DNA of 64,000 bases, taken from positions 1 to 64,000 of the forward strand of contig NZ_BMPB01000002.1 in the NCBI RefSeq assembly GCF_014647375.1, given 5' to 3'. This document shows, in pieces, positions 59,673-64,000 of the stretch. A model generated the notes under the pieces. That model was not told the origin of the DNA, did no database searches, and saw nothing but the letters and a program-made list of their open reading frames with translations. How positions within the stretch are numbered: position 1 is the stretch's first letter; the number at the start of each line of letters is the position of its first letter. Source of the stretch: Parabacteroides faecis (lineage in GTDB: Bacteria; Bacteroidota; Bacteroidia; Bacteroidales; Tannerellaceae). The position numbers and the translations under genes are program-made.

Positions 59673-60212
59673 ATGGTAAAGAAAGTTGGGAATTTAATTC
59701 CAAACACCTTTTTTATTACAAAGGGTAGTGGTGATTCAGACCTGGAAAAACATGCAGGTTCTTATCACATGGCTCTTTATGATGCTGGTATTTCAGACTT
59801 TAACATTATGACTTATTCGTCTGTAATCCCTGCAACAGCGCATCTTGCAACCATGGATGAAATTGATCTTCCTCCATTTGGCACTGAATTGAAAACCATT
59901 ATGGCGGTTTCGCATGGTTATCAGGATGAGTTTGTATCTGCCGGTGTGGTTTACGCCTGGATGTACAAGGACGAAAACTTCGATGAGAAGGTTGGAGCCC
60001 TGGTATGTGAGGTTAGCGGCCGTTATCGTATCGAGGAGTTGGAGTCACGTCTGATTCGTGTAATCAACGACCTGCACCAGAAAACTTACGGTAAGTATTA
60101 TCTGGGTGAACTGAACTTTATTACCGAAGGTATTACCATCGAAAAGAGATACGGTACAGCTTTGGCTGCTCTGTGTTTCGTGGATTTCTTAATGCCTGAG
60201 ATCGAGGACTAA
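59673..60212 (+). CDS. pdaD: Pyruvoyl-dependent arginine decarboxylase
   Basis: 179 residues. The family text is evident: FITKGSGDSDLEKHAGSYHM, IMTYSSVIPATA with the self-cleavage Ser49-Ser50 pair that makes the pyruvoyl group, then MAVSHGYQDEFVSAGVVYAW and EVSGRYRIEELESRL. It converts arginine to agmatine, the first step of polyamine synthesis. Followed by a strong terminator. Confidence 0.93.
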   Translation: MVKKVGNLIPNTFFITKGSGDSDLEKHAGSYHMALYDAGISDFNIMTYSSVIPATAHLATMDEIDLPPFGTELKTIMAVSHGYQDEFVSAGVVYAWMYKDENFDEKVGALVCEVSGRYRIEELESRLIRVINDLHQKTYGKYYLGELNFITEGITIEKRYGTALAALCFVDFLMPEIED

Positions 60213-60243
60213 AGAAAGATAATATACCCGATAATCAGTATGG

Positions 60244-60294
60244 AAAACAGAGGTAAGGCGCAGGTTCTTATCTCTGTTTTTTTGTCCCTACGGG
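60244..60294 (+). terminator. Terminator after the arginine decarboxylase gene
   Basis: AAAACAGAGGTAAG pairs with CTTATCTCTGTTTT, followed by T residues. The tail overlaps the TTTG -33 element of the next promoter. Confidence 0.8.
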
Positions 60295-60322
60295 AAAAAA
60301 CGGCATAAGTTTGTTATATTTG
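60291..60322 (+). promoter_or_regulatory. Promoter of the thioesterase/endonuclease IV genes
   Basis: TTTG (60291-60294), a 20-base spacer and TATATTTG (60315-60322), about 64 bases before the thioesterase start. Confidence 0.75.
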
Positions 60323-60385
60323 TAAGCGACTTAGGTCATAAAATTCTTTTTATTTAAGAAACAATCCGTTTAAAGCTGTTGTTGT

Positions 60386-60862
60386 ATGAAAAAGATTATT
60401 AATCCCTGGAAGGGGCTGGAGGGCTATATGTGTTTCGGGTGTGCACCCGGAAATCCGCAAGGACTGCACATGGAGTTTTACGAGGATGGCGATGACATCG
60501 TTGCTTTCTGGGAACCGGAAAGCCATTACCAGGGATGGTTGGAGACATTGCACGGGGGAATCCAGACGACAATGATGGATGAACTGGCCGGTTGGGTAGT
60601 ATTGAGGAAATTACAGACGTCGGGCGTGACTTCACGGCTGGATGCCCGTTTCCTGAAAAGTATCTCGACACGCGAACCGCGCTTGATGATACGGGGACGT
60701 ATCAAAGAGCAGAAACGGAATGCCATATTTATAGAGACAGAGATATACAATTCGCAGAACGAACTTTGTTCACGCGCGGACATCGTATATTTTGTTGTCA
60801 CTAAAGAACAGGCAACGGAGAAGTTTCATTTTTGCGGTTGTAAAACCGAAGATGAAAAATAG
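60386..60862 (+). CDS. PaaI-type hotdog-fold thioesterase
   Basis: 158 residues. A zinc-like N-terminal segment (GYMCFGCAPGNPQGLHMEFY) leads into the 4HBT hotdog core with LHGGIQTTMMDELAG (catalytic Asp/Glu region) and LDARFLKSISTREPRLMIRG. These enzymes hydrolyse acyl-CoA thioesters in the cytoplasm. The C-terminus has a second Cys (FHFCGCKTE). The gene lies 37 bases before nfo and probably shares its transcript. Confidence 0.88.
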   Translation: MKKIINPWKGLEGYMCFGCAPGNPQGLHMEFYEDGDDIVAFWEPESHYQGWLETLHGGIQTTMMDELAGWVVLRKLQTSGVTSRLDARFLKSISTREPRLMIRGRIKEQKRNAIFIETEIYNSQNELCSRADIVYFVVTKEQATEKFHFCGCKTEDEK

Positions 60863-60899
60863 AACACTGAACGAAAAGAATAAAGTAAACGATTAACAA

Positions 60900-61736
60900 A
60901 TGAAGTACATTGGAGCTCATGTAAGTGCGTCGGGTGGGGTTGAGAATGCTCCGCTGAACGCCAATGCTATCGGGGCGAAAGCTTTTGCCCTCTTTACCCG
61001 AAACCAACGTCAATGGAAATCTTCTCCGTTGACGAAGAAAAGTATCTCCTTATTTAAAGAACGTTGTGAGGAATTCGGCTACGAAGCCAAACATATTTTA
61101 CCTCACGACAGTTATCTGATCAATCTGGGACATCCGGACCCGGACGGTCTGCAAAAGTCACGCGATGCCTTTCTGGATGAAATGCAGCGTTGCGAACAAC
61201 TGGGACTGGACCGGCTGAACTTTCACCCGGGAAGCCATCTGAATGAAATTTCGGTAGACGATTGCCTGGCACGTATTGCCGAATCGATCAATCGGACACT
61301 GGAGCAGACTGTGGGAGTATGTGCCGTTATAGAGAATACGGCCGGACAGGGTACGAACCTGGGATATACTTTCGAGCAAATCGCGGCTATCATCGACCGG
61401 GTGGACGACAAATCCCGTGTAGGTGTTTGTATCGATACCGCCCATACGCTGGCTGCCGGTTATGATATCAAAACGGAACAGGGCTTTACGGAGACATTCC
61501 GCCATTTTGATGAAGTGATCGGTTTTTCATACCTGCGTGGAATGCATATCAACGATTCCAAGAAAGACCTGGCAACCCGTGTAGACAGGCATGACAGTAT
61601 TGGGAAAGGCGTGATGGGAATGACGACTTTTCAGATGTTGATGAAGGATACCCGTTTTGACGATATACCTCTGATATTGGAGACGCCGGACGAATCGATC
61701 TGGGCGGAGGAGATCAGCTATCTGTACACTTTATAA
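60900..61736 (+). CDS. nfo: Endonuclease IV
   Basis: 278 residues with the zinc-ligand motifs of the family: [65 protein letters not shown] and LILETPDES. It cuts abasic sites in base-excision repair. A probable terminator follows. Confidence 0.95.
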   Translation: MKYIGAHVSASGGVENAPLNANAIGAKAFALFTRNQRQWKSSPLTKKSISLFKERCEEFGYEAKHILPHDSYLINLGHPDPDGLQKSRDAFLDEMQRCEQLGLDRLNFHPGSHLNEISVDDCLARIAESINRTLEQTVGVCAVIENTAGQGTNLGYTFEQIAAIIDRVDDKSRVGVCIDTAHTLAAGYDIKTEQGFTETFRHFDEVIGFSYLRGMHINDSKKDLATRVDRHDSIGKGVMGMTTFQMLMKDTRFDDIPLILETPDESIWAEEISYLYTL

Positions 61737-61750
61737 GTAGATAATGAACC

Positions 61751-61786
61751 GGGAGAAGGGGCACTTGAGCAAGTCTCCTCTTTTTC
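61751..61786 (+). terminator. Probable terminator after nfo
   Basis: An outer GGAGA/TCTCC pairing encloses ACTTG-AG-CAAGT, followed by CTTTTT. Confidence 0.5.
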
Positions 61787-61838
61787 CATATATTAATAAG
61801 TCCCTTTGATGAAAGGGCAGACTAAATAAAATACACGT

Positions 61839-63248
61839 ATGTTTATATTAATGCCAATTATTTTTGTTCTGGGCATCCTGGGCATTGCGCTTGAAGATAA
61901 GATTAAGATCAACAAAGCGGCAATAGCTCTTTTTATGGCCATTTCCTTATGGATGATATTGATGTTCGATGCTTACAACATTTTTGTCGAACGTTCTAAC
62001 CCTTTGTTTGAAGAGTTTCTGGTACAGAACCCTGAAATGACTAACCTACCGGCTAAAGACCAGTTCATTAACTTTATAACCAACCGTTCCATCGTTTACC
62101 ATCTGGGAAACGTAGCCGAGACATTATTCTTTGTAATGTGTTCCATGCTGATTGTCGATATTGTCGATAAACATGGTGGTTTCAGGGCCGTTACGGGATA
62201 TATCCGGACTTCCAACAAGAGAAAATTATTATGGTACATCAGTTTTGCCGCTTTCTTTTTCTCAGCCTTACTGGATAACCTGGCGGCAGCGATCGTAATT
62301 ATGGCGGTGCTTCGTAAATTGGTTCCCGACAGGACCGACCGCTTGAAGTATGCCTGTATGGTGATCATTGCGGCGAATGCCGGTGGTTCGTGGTCGCCGA
62401 TCGGTGATGTGACGACGATCCTGCTTTGGGTGGGAAAGAATGTGACGGCTATGCATCAGATCTCCCATGTCTTTATTCCTGCACTGATCAATATGCTGGT
62501 TCCGCTGACGATAGCCCACTTCTGGCTGTTCAAGAAAGATGCCCGGTTGCGTGTCATGAGTGAGGAAGAGGCAGCCGACGAGTTTATACCGGAGATACCG
62601 AATCATTCCCGCCGGGTGATATTTGTGATCGGTGTCCTTTCGTTGGCATTGGTTCCCGTATTTCAGATGTTGACAAACCTGCCGCCGTTCCTGGGCGTAT
62701 TGCTCGGATTGGTTGTTCTTTGGATATATACCGACATTATGTACAGCCGTTTGCATGTCCATGAATCGGAAAAGTTGCGTATCACACAGTTGTTGCCTAA
62801 TATCGACCTGGCAACGATCTTTTTCTTCCTGGGTATCCTGATGGCTGTAGGTGCACTGGAAACATCGGGACAGTTGGGAATCATGTCTGCCTATCTCGAC
62901 CAGCATGTGCATGAACCTTATCTGATCAGTTTCGTGATCGGAGTTTTATCTTCTTGTGTGGATAACGTGGCTTTGGTGGCTGCCACGATGGGAATGTACC
63001 CGGTCGTACAGCAGGCTCCCGATCTGGCTCCTTATGCCCAGTTCTTTGTTTCCGACGGCGGATTCTGGACTTTCCTTGCTTATTGTGCCGTAACAGGCGG
63101 TAGCATCCTGATTATCGGTTCGGCAACAGGTGTAACGGTGATGGGATTGGAGAAGATTGATTTCATGTACTATACAAAGCGATTTTCTATATTGGCATTG
63201 ATTGGTTATATTTGCGGTGCGGCAGTATATATGCTATTATTCGCTTAA
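61839..63248 (+). CDS. nhaD: NhaD-type sodium:proton antiporter
   Basis: 469 residues with about twelve membrane helices. The family text includes NVAETLFFVMCSMLIVDIVD, SALLDNLAAAIVIMAVLRKL, AANAGGSWSPIGDVTTILLW, FFFLGILMAVGALETSGQLG and SCVDNVALVAATMGMYPV, with the paired Asp-Asn segments of ion-transporter superfamily members. It exports sodium in exchange for protons at the inner membrane. It lies 10 bases before the dipeptidase gene. Confidence 0.93.
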   Translation: MFILMPIIFVLGILGIALEDKIKINKAAIALFMAISLWMILMFDAYNIFVERSNPLFEEFLVQNPEMTNLPAKDQFINFITNRSIVYHLGNVAETLFFVMCSMLIVDIVDKHGGFRAVTGYIRTSNKRKLLWYISFAAFFFSALLDNLAAAIVIMAVLRKLVPDRTDRLKYACMVIIAANAGGSWSPIGDVTTILLWVGKNVTAMHQISHVFIPALINMLVPLTIAHFWLFKKDARLRVMSEEEAADEFIPEIPNHSRRVIFVIGVLSLALVPVFQMLTNLPPFLGVLLGLVVLWIYTDIMYSRLHVHESEKLRITQLLPNIDLATIFFFLGILMAVGALETSGQLGIMSAYLDQHVHEPYLISFVIGVLSSCVDNVALVAATMGMYPVVQQAPDLAPYAQFFVSDGGFWTFLAYCAVTGGSILIIGSATGVTVMGLEKIDFMYYTKRFSILALIGYICGAAVYMLLFA

Positions 63249-63258
63249 ACTTATTTAT

Positions 63259-64000
63259 ATGAAAAGAAAATGGATTATCGCAGCAGCCTGTGCCGTTTTG
63301 CTTTCCGGGATGGAGGCAATGGCTTGTACGGGTTTGTTGGTTGGAAAGAAAGCATCGGTCGACGGATCGGTCATGATCAGTTATGCAGCAGACTCGCATA
63401 CTTTGTATGGCGAGTTGTATCGTTGGCCGGCAGCGACCTGGCCGAAAGGGGCGATGCTGGAAGTCAGAGAATGGGATACGAATAAACCGCTGGGGCAGAT
63501 CCCGCAGGTGGAACAGACTTATTCGGTAGTCGGCAATATGAACGAACATCAGGTGGCTATCACGGAAAGTACATTCGGTGGCCGTCCCGAGTTGGTGGAT
63601 ACGACAGGTATTATGGATTACGGAAGCCTGATCTATATCGCATTGCAACGTTCCAAATCGGCTCGCGAAGCGATCAAGGTTATGACCGACCTGGTGAAGG
63701 AACATGGCTATTACAGCAGCGGCGAGACATTCTCCATCGCTGACAAGAACGAAGCGTGGGTAATGGAACTGATCGGAAAAGGTCCGGGTAACAAAGGGGC
63801 AGTCTGGGTAGCGATCCGCATTCCGGATGATTGCATCTCTGCACATGCCAATCAGTCACGTATCCAGCAGATTCCTTTCGATGATAAAGAAAACTGTATA
63901 TATTCGCACGATGTAGTCTCTTTCGCTCGTGAAAAAGGTTATTTCAGCGGAAAAGATAAGGATTTTAGTTTCCAGAAGGCATATTGTCCTTACGACTTCA
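63259..64000 (+). CDS. C69-family dipeptidase, N-terminal part
   Basis: The gene starts at 63259 and runs off the window with 247 codons seen. A signal peptide (MKRKWIIAAACAVLLSGMEA) precedes CTGLLVGKKASVDGSVMISY. Cleavage would expose Cys23 as the N-terminal nucleophile, as in the Ntn-hydrolase dipeptidases. NMNEHQVAITESTFGGRPEL, then YSSGETFSIADKNEAWVMEL confirm the family. It is a periplasmic peptidase. Confidence 0.92.
   Translation, partial: MKRKWIIAAACAVLLSGMEAMACTGLLVGKKASVDGSVMISYAADSHTLYGELYRWPAATWPKGAMLEVREWDTNKPLGQIPQVEQTYSVVGNMNEHQVAITESTFGGRPELVDTTGIMDYGSLIYIALQRSKSAREAIKVMTDLVKEHGYYSSGETFSIADKNEAWVMELIGKGPGNKGAVWVAIRIPDDCISAHANQSRIQQIPFDDKENCIYSHDVVSFAREKGYFSGKDKDFSFQKAYCPYDF

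Overview
The window reads as chromosome of a gut Bacteroidales bacterium, most likely Parabacteroides (inference; no rRNA is present to prove it). The support is an UpxY-type antiterminator, capsule export genes, a GH109 enzyme, a DUF4248 protein, frequent promoters of the Bacteroidetes type (TTTG or TTG about 20 bases before TAnnTTTG), mostly weak Shine-Dalgarno sites and moderate GC.

Layout. 1-430 is the tail of a DegT-family sugar aminotransferase, probably the last gene of a polysaccharide locus. 698-8408 is an accessory block: an AlbA/Schlafen-type ATPase with an in-frame 12-bp tandem repeat, then a phage-like set made of an HU-like protein, a glucosaminidase and small proteins on the minus strand, and a winged-helix protein, DnaB-like helicase, DnaG-like primase and DUF4248 protein on the plus strand. 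8741-14122 holds capsule export genes (Wzi, lipoprotein, Wza-like, Wzz-like). 14506-20383 has a helicase with four helicase-associated repeats, a GAF/PAS histidine kinase and a Gfo/Idh/MocA oxidoreductase. 20468-21705 is an UpxY-CpsB pair. 21713-27798 carries cobyric acid synthase, two tandem HGSNAT-like membrane proteins, L-serine dehydratase and a GH43 lipoprotein. 27947-34772 is a TetR-regulated efflux operon of the YbhGFSR kind.

34872-53053 is the most unusual part. An IclR regulator is translationally coupled to a beta-propeller/dihaem cytochrome c. Then come a chorismatase-like RidA-fold protein, a Cys-rich cupin lipoprotein, a 1336-residue protein joining NPCBM-like, hydrazine-synthase-alpha-like, two CXXCH and sulfatase-modifying-factor-like modules, the cytochrome c maturation protein CcsBA, a VOC-like protein, DhaK, DhaL, an LsrF-like aldolase, a beta-propeller lipoprotein, a frameshifted sodium:solute symporter and a GH130 phosphorylase. 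I infer periplasmic oxidation of a small carbohydrate or polyol, with cytoplasmic phosphorylation and aldol cleavage of the product. The substrate cannot be read from the sequence.

53585-64000 is mostly housekeeping: an RRM protein, tRNA-Tyr and tRNA-Thr, GH109, thioredoxin, a frameshifted TlpA-like lipoprotein, superoxide dismutase, pyruvoyl arginine decarboxylase, a thioesterase, endonuclease IV, NhaD and the start of a C69 dipeptidase.

Three families of dispersed repeats run through the window: fold-back TTGACAG repeats (four copies, one inside the primase gene), a palindromic element of about 170 bp (two copies whose cores lie in opposite orientation) and an AT-rich AATTGAAAATT repeat. 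No CRISPR array, rRNA, integrase or transposase gene was seen.
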